Origin: JAIBBG01 sp043748015
GTDB lineage: Bacteria; Bacteroidota; Bacteroidia; Flavobacteriales_D; Sanyastnellaceae
Length of the DNA: 57,558 nucleotides
Direction of reading: 5' to 3'
NCBI GenBank assembly: GCA_043748015.1
Contig: JAYTOA010000035.1
Coordinates: 1 to 57,558, forward strand
Shown: positions 18,205 through 25,987 of the stretch, piece by piece
Position numbering within the stretch: the stretch's first letter is position 1
How the letters are laid out: every line of letters starts with the position of its first letter
Position numbers and translations under genes: made by a program
The notes under the pieces: model-generated
The model's input: only the letters and a program-made list of their open reading frames with translations
Database searches by the model: none
Told to the model about the DNA's origin: nothing

Positions 18205-18332
18205 GTTGCGCAGGTAATGCGCAGAAGCAGAGTTAGGCAATTGTTTTTGTAAAACTCATGCGACAGATATAGGGTGGAGGGCCGCCTGAGGAAGATGATT
18301 CATCATGTAAATCAGGCGGTTTTTCTTTTTTT
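18205..18332 (+). ncRNA. Structured RNA unit 4
   Basis: About 128 nt. P1 pairs GTT (18205-18207) with AGC (18226-18228) and GCGCA (18208-18212) with TGCGC (18218-18222). P2 pairs GAGTT (18230-18234) with AACTC (18253-18257), with an inner GCAA/TTGT stem that uses a G-U pair. The core begins at 18266. P3 pairs CCGCCTGA (18282-18289) with TCAGGCGG (18312-18319), followed by a T-run. P3 matches unit 3 almost base for base, so these two units look like the most recent duplication. Confidence 0.75.
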
Positions 18333-18379
18333 CCAACGACTCAAAATCCTCACACGAGATAAGTCAAAATAATAATACA

Positions 18380-18507
18380 GGTCTCGCAAACGATGCGAAA
18401 ACCTAGAGTTAAGCGGATCTGATCCACGTAACTTATGTAAACGATATAGGGTGGAGGGCCGCTTGTCCAACGATGATTCTTCATCGAAGGAGAGCGGTTT
18501 TTCTTTT
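18380..18507 (+). ncRNA. Structured RNA unit 5 (most diverged)
   Basis: About 128 nt. P1 pairs GGT (18380-18382) with ACC (18401-18403) and CGCA with TGCG. P2 pairs GAGTT (18406-18410) with AACTT (18430-18434); its inner stem is GGAT/ATCC instead of GCAA/TTGC. The core begins at 18443. P3 pairs CCGCT (18459-18463) with AGCGG (18493-18497), with an inner CGATGA/TCATCG stem, then a T-run. Nearly every stem differs in sequence from units 2-4 yet still pairs, while the 20-nt core is unchanged. Confidence 0.75.
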
Positions 18508-18757
18508 GCATAATGAATAGTTGAGTAATGGCTCGTAATGGAATTCACAAATGCACTGGTGATCAAAATTCACTCGAATCTTTGGCGTGAAGTTCCACAA
18601 AAAGTTTCACTCGAATTTTTAAAGTTGAACACGAAAATTCACCCGGTGGTGCACAAATCGCCAATTACAATTCGCAAATTTCTAAATTTGCCCTCCTCAG
18701 TGGAAATAGCCTGCAAATGAATTCTTGCAAAGTTGATCTTCTTATGAGACCTATTTT
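18508..18757. other. Intergenic leader upstream of the DUF4301 gene
   Basis: These 250 bases lie between the last RNA unit and the next gene. They contain several short repeated words built on TTCAC (for example ATTCACTCGAATCTTT and TTTCACTCGAATTTTT, about 18570-18620). A -7-like element, TAAATTTG (18683-18690), lies 67 bases before the next start codon, but there is no matching -33 element. I see no CDS. Confidence 0.4.
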
Positions 18758-20242
18758 ATGTTTATAAGCCAAGATGATGAAAAGGATTTGATTAAACGAC
18801 AGATGTCGCTTTCAAGTTTATTACAACAAATACATCAGTTTACAAAAGATACCAAGCCGGTGAAATTGGAAAGACCATGCTCGCCTGCCGATGGTATTGT
18901 TGTTCTCAATGGTTCTGATTGCCATCGATACCAGAAACTCTTTGAAACGGATGGCAGCAGATATTCGAAAATGAAGTTCGTTCCGGCATCTGGTGCAGCC
19001 AGCAGAATGTTTAAGCATTTGCATAATTACTCTCCTACATCCGTGTCGGAATTGGCTGAAGAGTTCATCGTCAACTTTGATATGTTCCCATTCGTTTCTC
19101 TTATTGAGAAAAAAATGCAAGAGCAGGAGTTGTCGCTTTCTCATTTGTTGCAGACAAGTCAATGGGATATGATTGTCGATTTTATTTTGCAACCTCATGG
19201 CCTGAATTACAACACTCAGTTGAAAGGCATGGTGGTCTTTCATAAGTATGATAATGAATTGCGTACCGCTTTCGAAGAGCACTTGCTGGAAGCAGTCCGA
19301 TACGGTAAACAAGCGGATGGTCGGTGCAGGATTCACTTCACTATTTCGCCTCAACATATTGAGTCTGTCTCGAAATACCTCAATGAGAAAATCAATTCTT
19401 ATGTTTTCGAAAATATAGAAGTGGAATTCAGTACGCAGAACGAGAACACCGATACCATTGCTCTGGATAAAAATAATGAACCGGTGCGTGATGAAAATGG
19501 GCGACTTTTTTTTCGTCCAAGTGGACACGGCGCGCTGATCCAGAATCTTGGACAGATTGACGCAGACATTATTTTTATTAAGAACATTGACAATGTCACT
19601 ACAACTGCTCGACAGGAAGAATCGGTTTTCTATAAACAAGTTCTTGCGGGTGTTTTGATAGAATTGAAAAGTGAGGTGAATCGATTCATGGAAATGCTGA
19701 CTCATGGTGATGATGAATTGCTTGAGGAGGCATTGGAGTTTATCCAACTCTGGTTTCAGCCGGGTTTACCTCTCGGAATGAATACAACACAACTTAAAGA
19801 GTATGCTCACCTTCGATTAGACAGACCGTTACGCGTTTGTGGTATGGTGCGCAATGAAGGTGAACCGGGTGGTGGACCGTTCTGGGTGAAGATGACTGGT
19901 GGTTATTTGTCTAAGCAGATAGTCGAAAAGAGTCAGGTGGATTTGCATGACCTTCAACAGTCAAAAATTTTGTCGTCAGCAACGCACTTCAATCCGGTGG
20001 ACATAGTTTGTTCTATAAAGAATCGTGATGGAGTGAATTACGCATTGGATCAGTTCATTGATTACAGTACCGGTTTTGTGTCGGAAAAATTTCACCAGGG
20101 ACAAGTCATCAAAGCGCTTGAATGGCCGGGCTTGTGGAATGGTGCAATGGCACTGTGGAATACAGTTTTTGTTGAAGTACCGGTATCTACTTTCAATCCG
20201 GTAAAGACTGTAAACGATCTATTGCGTCCCGGGCATCAATAA
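18758..20242 (+). CDS. DUF4301 family protein
   Basis: A 494-residue protein that I match to DUF4301 on the motif PASGAASRMFKHL (residues 76-88) and overall length. It is probably cytoplasmic: there is no signal peptide or membrane segment. Other conserved-looking stretches are RLFFRPSGHGALIQNLGQ (about 247-264) and VCGMVRNEGEPGGGPFWV (about 363-380), which resemble a sugar-nucleotide transferase-like fold. The biochemical function of the family is not established. It lies directly after the RNA array and converges on the ABC ATPase gene, with a gap of 29 bp. Confidence 0.7.
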   Translation: MFISQDDEKDLIKRQMSLSSLLQQIHQFTKDTKPVKLERPCSPADGIVVLNGSDCHRYQKLFETDGSRYSKMKFVPASGAASRMFKHLHNYSPTSVSELAEEFIVNFDMFPFVSLIEKKMQEQELSLSHLLQTSQWDMIVDFILQPHGLNYNTQLKGMVVFHKYDNELRTAFEEHLLEAVRYGKQADGRCRIHFTISPQHIESVSKYLNEKINSYVFENIEVEFSTQNENTDTIALDKNNEPVRDENGRLFFRPSGHGALIQNLGQIDADIIFIKNIDNVTTTARQEESVFYKQVLAGVLIELKSEVNRFMEMLTHGDDELLEEALEFIQLWFQPGLPLGMNTTQLKEYAHLRLDRPLRVCGMVRNEGEPGGGPFWVKMTGGYLSKQIVEKSQVDLHDLQQSKILSSATHFNPVDIVCSIKNRDGVNYALDQFIDYSTGFVSEKFHQGQVIKALEWPGLWNGAMALWNTVFVEVPVSTFNPVKTVNDLLRPGHQ

Positions 20243-20271
20243 CTGTTGGCTTTCTCAAAATTCCTACGTTA

Positions 20272-20934
20272 CTATTTCTTCTTGAAATCTTCTACCACGA
20301 TTTGATTCTGACAAAGAAAAGTTTCGTCTTCATGTGAATTGGAAGCAACGAAAATGCTACGATCTTTGGCGTTGTCAGCAAGCAATTGTTGGAACCAATT
20401 GATAGCATTTGCATCTAAATGTGATGTCGGTTCATCGAGCAGGAGAAGCGATGACTCAGCAAGTATAGCCAAGCCAAGTTTCAATCTCTGGCGCATTCCA
20501 CTGGAATAAAACCGAATCTGTTTATCGATGTGTTTGTCAAGTTCTATTCTCTCCGCAAATTCTTGAGCACTTATTCCTCCTCTCAACTTTTTAAATTGAA
20601 GAAAGAAATTTACATTTTCTACCAATGTGAAATCGTCGTAGAGATTGAGATAGGGCGTTGCAACGGAAACTTGATGATAGAGCGATGCGGTTGGTATCGA
20701 AACCCCATTGTTCTTCCAACAAATCTGCCCTTCGCTTTGTGATAAATATCCTGAAATGATTTGCAGCAGAGTCGATTTCCCTGAGCCATTACTACCCAGG
20801 ATTGAACTGCAAGAATTGCTGTCAAAAGAGAGATTTACATTCCTGAAAATCCATTCAAGGTTGTAACGCTTACCGATATTTTCAAGATGAATGTCCAGTT
20901 GAATGATTTTAGATAGCAGAGAATAAAATCTCAA
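20272..20934 (-). CDS. ABC transporter ATP-binding protein
   Basis: A 220-residue ABC ATPase. Walker A LGSNGSGKST is at residues 46-55, the signature YSSGMRQRLKLG near 142-153, and Walker B LLLLDEPTSHLD near 161-172. The shortened signature (SSGM) resembles CcmA- or lipopolysaccharide-export-type ATPases. The first codon in frame is TTG at 20934; no ATG precedes the conserved region, so the true start is uncertain. It follows lpxA by three bases, so it is expressed with the lipid A genes. No permease is adjacent. Its role in envelope assembly is plausible from context only. Confidence 0.8.
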   Translation of the reverse strand: MRFYSLLSKIIQLDIHLENIGKRYNLEWIFRNVNLSFDSNSCSSILGSNGSGKSTLLQIISGYLSQSEGQICWKNNGVSIPTASLYHQVSVATPYLNLYDDFTLVENVNFFLQFKKLRGGISAQEFAERIELDKHIDKQIRFYSSGMRQRLKLGLAILAESSLLLLDEPTSHLDANAINWFQQLLADNAKDRSIFVASNSHEDETFLCQNQIVVEDFKKK

Positions 20935-20937
20935 AAA

Positions 20938-21717
20938 TTACAATCCTTGAGGACCGCGAATAATACCCTTATCACTGATGCGAATGAATTCAAGAATTGT
21001 TTCTTTCTCCTTGGTATTGGGCAACTCTAATTCCGCAGCATGTATTGCACGACTCATATTGCTGTTGTGCACATAAATCATTCGATACACGTCCTCAATG
21101 TGGGCGATGATTTCATTTTCGAATCCGCGTCTGCGAAGTCCAACAGTATTTACACCGGCATAACTGAGTGGCTCGCGTGCTGCTTTTACATATGGTGGCA
21201 CATTTTTTCTTACAAGGCTACCACCACCGATAAAACTGTGTTGACCCACTTTGATGAATTGTTGAATGGCAACGACACCTTCAATAATCACCCAGTCTTC
21301 GATGTCAACGTGGCCGGCAATGTTCGCACTGTTGGCTATTATGCAGTTATCGCCGACCGATACGTCATGTGCGAGATGCACATAAGCCATCAGTAAACAA
21401 TTCGCTCCAACGCTTGTTTTGAACCTGTCTTTGGTTCCGCGATTTAGCGTACAACATTCTCGAATTGTGGTGTTGTCACCAATTTCTGTTGTTGTGATTT
21501 CTCCATCGAATTTCAGATCTTGTGGAATTGCAGAAATCACAGCTCCTGGAAATATTCTGCAATTGCGCCCGATACGCGCGCCATCCATGATGGTGACGTT
21601 CGGGCCAATCCACGAGCCTTCGCCAATTTCTACGTCGCCATAGATGGTGGTAAATGGTCCGATTTCAACTTTTTCAGCAATACGCGCTTTGGCATCTATC
21701 TGGCGGAGTGTACTCAT
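20938..21717 (-). CDS. lpxA: Acyl-ACP--UDP-N-acetylglucosamine O-acyltransferase
   Basis: A 259-residue cytoplasmic acyltransferase that catalyses the first step of lipid A synthesis. The N-terminal two thirds consist of left-handed beta-helix hexapeptide repeats (for example VEIGEGSWIGPNVTIMDGA). His117 in HLAHDVSVGDN stands where E. coli LpxA has its catalytic His125. The helical C-terminal domain (about 190-259) has the usual length. The start overlaps the lpxC-fabZ stop by four bases, so translation is coupled. Confidence 0.96.
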   Translation of the reverse strand: MSTLRQIDAKARIAEKVEIGPFTTIYGDVEIGEGSWIGPNVTIMDGARIGRNCRIFPGAVISAIPQDLKFDGEITTTEIGDNTTIRECCTLNRGTKDRFKTSVGANCLLMAYVHLAHDVSVGDNCIIANSANIAGHVDIEDWVIIEGVVAIQQFIKVGQHSFIGGGSLVRKNVPPYVKAAREPLSYAGVNTVGLRRRGFENEIIAHIEDVYRMIYVHNSNMSRAIHAAELELPNTKEKETILEFIRISDKGIIRGPQGL

Positions 21718-23147
21718 ACAGTGGCTTCCTCTTTATTTTCTTTTGGAACTCTATCGCGAACAACTTGAGCCAGCATTGTTGCTTCGCAAGCTTCTTTACC
21801 GTTGACATAAGCAATGCCTCGCATATTTACCAATCCTCTGCGTATCGGACTTTCCAAGGTCAGTTTGAATATAATCGTGTCACCGGGTAAAACCTTCATT
21901 TTGAATTTTACACCATCTATTTTCATGAAATAGGTGCTGTAGTTTTCGGGGTCTGGCACTTGCGATAATGCAAAGATTCCTCCAACCTGGGCCATTGCTT
22001 CAACCTGCATAACTCCCGGCATAACCGGATTTCCGGGAAAGTGCCCTTGAAAAAAAGGTTCATTCATCGTCACGTTTTTCAATCCAACGATGCTATTCTC
22101 ATCCATCTCGAGGATTTTATCTATCATCAAAAATGGATAACGATGCGGCAACATCTTAGTGATGTCATTGATGTCGTAAAGTGGTTTCTTATGAAGGTCA
22201 AATGTGGGCGCTGAATCTTTTTGTTTCTTGATCAATCCTTTTAGCACCTTGGCAAATTCTACATTGCCGTAATGGCCGGGGCGTGCCGCCAGGATGTGGC
22301 CGCGTATAAATTTCCCAACAAGTGCAAGGTCACCTACAATATCCAGAAGCTTGTGACGAGCAGGCTCATTTTCGTATTGTAGTTTCACCGTATTGAGCAC
22401 TCCTATGCCTTCCACCTTCACTTCCATTTCTTCTTTGCCAAGCATCTTCAGAATTTCCTTGATTTCTTTATCTGAATATGCGCGTTCCACCATTACAATG
22501 GCATTGTCTAAACTTCCGCCTTTGATCAATCCATTCTTGGCAAGCAATTCCAGTTCTCTCAGGAAAACAAAGGTTCTGCATTTTGCAATATCGGGCACGT
22601 AATCATTCAGTTCGTACATATGCGCGTGCTGTGTGCCAAGTACAGGTGAATTGTAATCTACCATTACCGTAAGTCTGAATTCCCCACCGTCAGTTGGTAC
22701 CGCGAGCATTTCTACTCCTCGCTCTTTATCTTCAAAGGTGATATTCTCAGAAAGCGTGAGATATTTTCGATCTGCATTTTGATCTCTGTAACCAGCTTTT
22801 TCTATGGCTTCCACAAAAGGCCAGGCGCTTCCATCCATAATCGGAATCTCCGGACCATCAATCTGGATGAGTGCATTGTCCACTTTACAACCGTAGAGAG
22901 CAGACAACACATGTTCGGTAGTATAAACTCTTGCTCCTTTGTATTCAAGCGTAGTGCCTCGTTGTGTTGCGACCACGAGGTCACAGTCGGCAGGTATGGT
23001 AGGCTGACCTTCCATGTCCGTGCGTTGGAATACATAACCGTGGTTTTCAGGAGCGGGAACGATGGTGATGTTCACCGTTGCACCGGTATGAAGTCCTACA
23101 CCCTTCAAAGCGACAGACTCATTGATCGTACGTTGTTTCGAACTCAT
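21714..23147 (-). CDS. lpxC/fabZ: Bifunctional UDP-3-O-acyl-N-acetylglucosamine deacetylase / 3-hydroxyacyl-ACP dehydratase
   Basis: A 477-residue fusion typical of Bacteroidota. Residues 1 to about 305 are LpxC, the zinc deacetylase of the committed lipid A step: zinc ligands His79 (TTEHVLS), His265 and Asp269 (HKLLDIVGD), with catalytic His292 in ARPGHYGN. Residues about 325-470 are FabZ, with LPHRYPFLMID, the active-site His369 in GHFPGNPVMPG and Glu383 in QVEAMAQ. The fusion ties the balance of hydroxyacyl-ACP between phospholipid and lipid A synthesis to one polypeptide. It heads the operon lpxC-fabZ, lpxA, ABC ATPase. Confidence 0.97.
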   Translation of the reverse strand: MSSKQRTINESVALKGVGLHTGATVNITIVPAPENHGYVFQRTDMEGQPTIPADCDLVVATQRGTTLEYKGARVYTTEHVLSALYGCKVDNALIQIDGPEIPIMDGSAWPFVEAIEKAGYRDQNADRKYLTLSENITFEDKERGVEMLAVPTDGGEFRLTVMVDYNSPVLGTQHAHMYELNDYVPDIAKCRTFVFLRELELLAKNGLIKGGSLDNAIVMVERAYSDKEIKEILKMLGKEEMEVKVEGIGVLNTVKLQYENEPARHKLLDIVGDLALVGKFIRGHILAARPGHYGNVEFAKVLKGLIKKQKDSAPTFDLHKKPLYDINDITKMLPHRYPFLMIDKILEMDENSIVGLKNVTMNEPFFQGHFPGNPVMPGVMQVEAMAQVGGIFALSQVPDPENYSTYFMKIDGVKFKMKVLPGDTIIFKLTLESPIRRGLVNMRGIAYVNGKEACEATMLAQVVRDRVPKENKEEATV

Positions 23148-23386
23148 GATGGGGCGAATTTAATAGATGATGGTCTGAGATGTATAGATTTTGGTGCTTG
23201 AATACCCTAAATGAGAGTGAATCTAAGGCTGATTTTCGTGTTGATGCATTGCGATATTCCACTGAATTGGACGAAAATCCGCAAACACAAATCAAAAAAT
23301 TTATTCGAATTGAATCGCCAAAAGCTTGATTATTAGGGGGATTTTGTAAGAATGAATTTAAACTAAGGCAATTTTTAAAGTAATTG

Positions 23387-23418
23387 TTGCAATTAGCCAC
23401 AAGTTCTGAGTATGTTTG
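23387..23418 (+). promoter_or_regulatory. Promoter of the TRL-like lipoprotein gene
   Basis: TTG (23387-23389) and TATGTTTG (23411-23418) are 21 bases apart and match the Bacteroidota consensus, with a full TAnnTTTG. The predicted start of transcription is near 23424, leaving a leader of just over 20 bases before the ATG at 23447. The rest of the 299-base divergent gap, toward lpxC, is AT-rich and shows no second clear promoter. Confidence 0.6.
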
Positions 23419-23446
23419 GCCTCCAATTTTCTAAATATAACCAATT

Positions 23447-23728
23447 ATGACAACTTTCAAGACAATTTTCGCGACTGGCTGTGCAGCAGTTATGCTTGCT
23501 TCATGCTCAATCACACTTCCTGTTAACGCTACTTCTAACCCGGTTGGTACCAAGGTTGGTAAGTCTAGTGGTAATTGCTTCCTCGGAGCTCTTTGCTTCG
23601 GTGTTGATGCTTCTATCCAGACTGCAGCGAAAAACGGTGGAATCTCTAAGATCTCTACTGTTGATTATCAGAACAAAAATGTATTGAACTTGATCATTAC
23701 TCACACTTGTATCGTTACTGGTGAATAA
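23447..23728 (+). CDS. TRL-like family lipoprotein
   Basis: A 93-residue protein with a lipoprotein signal peptide (lipobox LASC, Cys20). The mature part matches the TRL-like family: NPVGTKVGKSSGNCFLGALCFG, then DASIQTAAKNGGISKISTVD and a final IVTGE. The family is small, secreted and of unknown function. It is named after loci next to tRNA genes, but no tRNA is present here. The gene has its own promoter and terminator, so it is probably transcribed alone and possibly strongly. Two more small lipoprotein genes follow. Confidence 0.85.
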   Translation: MTTFKTIFATGCAAVMLASCSITLPVNATSNPVGTKVGKSSGNCFLGALCFGVDASIQTAAKNGGISKISTVDYQNKNVLNLIITHTCIVTGE

Positions 23729-23748
23729 TCATCTTCAATTCGAATTGA

Positions 23749-23779
23749 AAGGAGCAGGTGACTGCTCCTTTTGTTTTTT
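23749..23779 (+). terminator. Rho-independent terminator of the TRL-like gene
   Basis: AAGGAGCA (23749-23756) pairs with TGCTCCTT (23763-23770) around a six-base loop. A T-rich tail follows (23771-23779). It lies 20 bases after the stop codon. Confidence 0.85.
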
Positions 23780-23798
23780 ATAAGACATCCATTGCAAT

Positions 23799-24311
23799 AT
23801 GAAGGGTATTTTTTTTTCACTGTTGGCTTGCATTCTGATTCTTACTTCCTGCGGAGGAAAAAAGGTGATGTATGCAAAATATGGCAAACTAAAACTCGCC
23901 GAAAGCGAAGTGAATGACTATCCGGTGAGCTCTGTTCAGGTAAGAGAATTTGATAAGTGCTGCTATACGGAAAGTGAACAGATTTTTCTCAATCGTTCTA
24001 TTTCAAATGTCAATGCCGGCTACCAGATTTTTATTTCAGTAAGCGAAACAATTCACCAGTCGGAATTTGCCGCACTACAATCTGCTGATCCTTTGATCAC
24101 GGTGGTTGAATCTAAAACAGAGCTTGTCTCAAAAATTAAAGTCACGGGTTTTCTTTTAAGGAAAGCAGACCATCATGTTGCCCGATTTATTTATCATGAA
24201 GTGAAAAGTGGAATTCTCGTGATCTACGACTTCACTTCCAAAAACGAAAAAACGGCAAAGGATAGTTATAACAATATGACCACATACCTCGATGATAAAA
24301 TACACTTGTGA
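23799..24311 (+). CDS. Hypothetical lipoprotein
   Basis: A 170-residue protein with a clear lipoprotein signal (LILTSC, Cys18) followed by GGKK. I do not recognise the mature domain. It is a mixed alpha/beta sequence with one CC pair (FDKCCYTESEQ) and no repeats. The gene starts 20 bases after the terminator of the TRL-like gene. Its 3' end overlaps the next lipoprotein gene by 20 bases, so the two are a coupled pair. Confidence 0.7.
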   Translation: MKGIFFSLLACILILTSCGGKKVMYAKYGKLKLAESEVNDYPVSSVQVREFDKCCYTESEQIFLNRSISNVNAGYQIFISVSETIHQSEFAALQSADPLITVVESKTELVSKIKVTGFLLRKADHHVARFIYHEVKSGILVIYDFTSKNEKTAKDSYNNMTTYLDDKIHL

Positions 24312-24828
24312 GATTGCATTTATCTGCTTCACTGCGCTCATTCTTGCGTCTTGCGGAGTTAAAACGAAATCAGCAGGTGGTGGTAGTACCGGACTTGTTC
24401 AAATTTTTACCAAGGGCAAGGATTCGCTGCTGTGCTTTGCAGGTCCAACTAAATATAACAGCGTTGAAAATTCCGATAAGTTTGAAATCGATCACACTTA
24501 TCTGAAAGTTAAGGATCATTCAAATCCTGTAGTTTGTAATTTCTCACTCATCTCTCGAGACGCTAGCATCAGGCCATCGAGCGTGACTATTTTACTGGGA
24601 ACGCAAACTCTTCAAACGGACAGCCTCACAAAATTGTACGCAGAAGGTTACGGAAAAAAGGACTACATCTATCGTTACTCTTTTCAAGTATCAGATAGTT
24701 TATTCTATCAATGGATGCAAACTCCTAAACCAATTGTTAAAGTGGACAATCGGACTTTTGAAGGGGGCAAAGATTTTCGCAAAGATTCAAATGAGATCTT
24801 TAGAAAAATTCTTTTTGATATTTACTAA
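24292..24828 (+). CDS. Hypothetical lipoprotein
   Basis: A 178-residue protein with a lipoprotein signal (LILASC, Cys21) and then a short Gly/Ser linker (KSAGGGSTG). The mature region is not recognisable. It is predicted to be mostly beta-strand with a C-terminal helical segment. It overlaps the preceding lipoprotein gene in another frame by 20 bases. Together with the TRL-like gene this makes three small lipoprotein genes in a row on the same strand. Confidence 0.7.
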   Translation: MIKYTCEIAFICFTALILASCGVKTKSAGGGSTGLVQIFTKGKDSLLCFAGPTKYNSVENSDKFEIDHTYLKVKDHSNPVVCNFSLISRDASIRPSSVTILLGTQTLQTDSLTKLYAEGYGKKDYIYRYSFQVSDSLFYQWMQTPKPIVKVDNRTFEGGKDFRKDSNEIFRKILFDIY

Positions 24829-24877
24829 TCACAGAAGGACCAGATAAATGAAACGTGAAGAATGGGGTTGAATTTCA

Positions 24878-25300
24878 TTATAATTTACCCAGTTGACGCA
24901 ACTTCAAAGCGAATTCTTCAGCTTCATGATCATAAGAAAAATCTCCTGAGATACGCTGATTGCCTTCGAAAATGGTGATTGCAAATGAAGCATTCACGCC
25001 TGCAGCAACACCTTCGGCTACAGCCTTTCCCTGCATATTGTAAATTTGAATGACCACACTCAACTGCCCTTTTTTGATAGCGGTTTTCTTGTCGAATGTC
25101 CCAATCTGAATTCCCTGTTGATACAGCCGATTGTCAAACGATATCACAGTAGCATTGACGTCAACTTTTACACTATCGCTATCACAAAAAGCGATGTACG
25201 ATGATTTCGGAATTTCAATCGCAAGACTATTTTTTGCTGATGCCTGCAGATTGAAACATGTAATTATGAAGGCAAGAATGGGTATGTGTTTTGATTTCAT
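24878..25300 (-). CDS. Hypothetical secreted protein
   Basis: A 140-residue protein with a Sec signal peptide (about 1-22, ending LQASAK). I do not recognise the domain. The central part, with VVIQIYNMQGKAVAEGVAAGVNASFAITI cut by short turns, suggests beta-strands and a hydrophobic surface. It is the last gene of a minus-strand run beginning with aconitase, 18 bases after the outer-membrane protein gene, and is probably co-transcribed with it. Confidence 0.65.
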   Translation of the reverse strand: MKSKHIPILAFIITCFNLQASAKNSLAIEIPKSSYIAFCDSDSVKVDVNATVISFDNRLYQQGIQIGTFDKKTAIKKGQLSVVIQIYNMQGKAVAEGVAAGVNASFAITIFEGNQRISGDFSYDHEAEEFALKLRQLGKL

Positions 25301-25318
25301 GATCTATGGATATAATGT

Positions 25319-25969
25319 TTAATTCGTTGGATGAATTTTCTCTGTTGGCAATTGCATTCCTAGGCACAAACCTCCGCTGATGAAACTTGGTGCGCCAAAT
25401 CCTGTTTCCATGAAGAATCCAAAATTGTCTGTGAAATATCCGCGAAGTCCCAATGGAATAAATTGAAATGCGAACGTTGTCCCTGATAATTCAGCCCAGC
25501 TTGGTGTTGGTATTTCATCCACTTTCTGCAATTGTATTTGATAAATATTGACGCCCGGTTTCATGCCTATATAGATGTCTACCGGGCCATTGCCAAAATG
25601 GTATAGAACACGGATTCCGGCATTTAAACGCGACACATCATAACTAAATGAACCCAGACGATCTACTCCATTAGCATCCATATATTGATAGTCACTAATG
25701 GTTTGATGAACGGCTTGATATCCGCCGCCAATACCAATACTCACCCTGTTTTCAAATGCGTAGTCAAGACTTCCAACAAACGCGGGAGTACTTTTACTTT
25801 TTATCGTGAACTCGTCTTTGAGCGAAAAACTGACAGAACCTAAAATTCCAAACGCGCTGAAACCCGCGCCTGCATTCAACACTATGCCACCTTTGTTTTT
25901 TTGGGCAATGCTTGCTGTAGCCATGAAAAGAAATATAGCGAGTATGAAAATATTTCTAATCAATCGCAT
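25319..25969 (-). CDS. Outer-membrane beta-barrel family protein
   Basis: A 216-residue protein with a signal peptide (cleavage after ...MATASIA near residue 22). The mature chain shows alternating hydrophobic strands with aromatic girdles, for example VSIGIGGGYQAVH and FGFFMETGFGAPSFISGGLCLG. It resembles the small outer-membrane beta-barrel proteins common in Bacteroidota (OmpW/PorT-like). A channel or structural role is inferred from fold only. It starts 18 bases after the aconitase stop codon. Confidence 0.75.
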   Translation of the reverse strand: MRLIRNIFILAIFLFMATASIAQKNKGGIVLNAGAGFSAFGILGSVSFSLKDEFTIKSKSTPAFVGSLDYAFENRVSIGIGGGYQAVHQTISDYQYMDANGVDRLGSFSYDVSRLNAGIRVLYHFGNGPVDIYIGMKPGVNIYQIQLQKVDEIPTPSWAELSGTTFAFQFIPLGLRGYFTDNFGFFMETGFGAPSFISGGLCLGMQLPTEKIHPTN

Positions 25970-25987
25970 GGATGGATGTTTTTGAAA

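Noticed and set aside
17740..18462. CRISPR array interpretation of the tandem repeats
   Set aside because: Units are about 175 bp, the stretches between cores are related structured sequence rather than unique spacers, and no cas gene is near.
18690..18700. GCCCTCC upstream of the DUF4301 gene as a pairing target of the RNA core
   Set aside because: Only seven pairs, and a -7-like element at 18683-18690 would place the transcript start at or beyond the site.
18821..19747. 308-codon frame antisense to the DUF4301 gene
   Set aside because: The sense gene is intact and has family motifs; the antisense frame has none.
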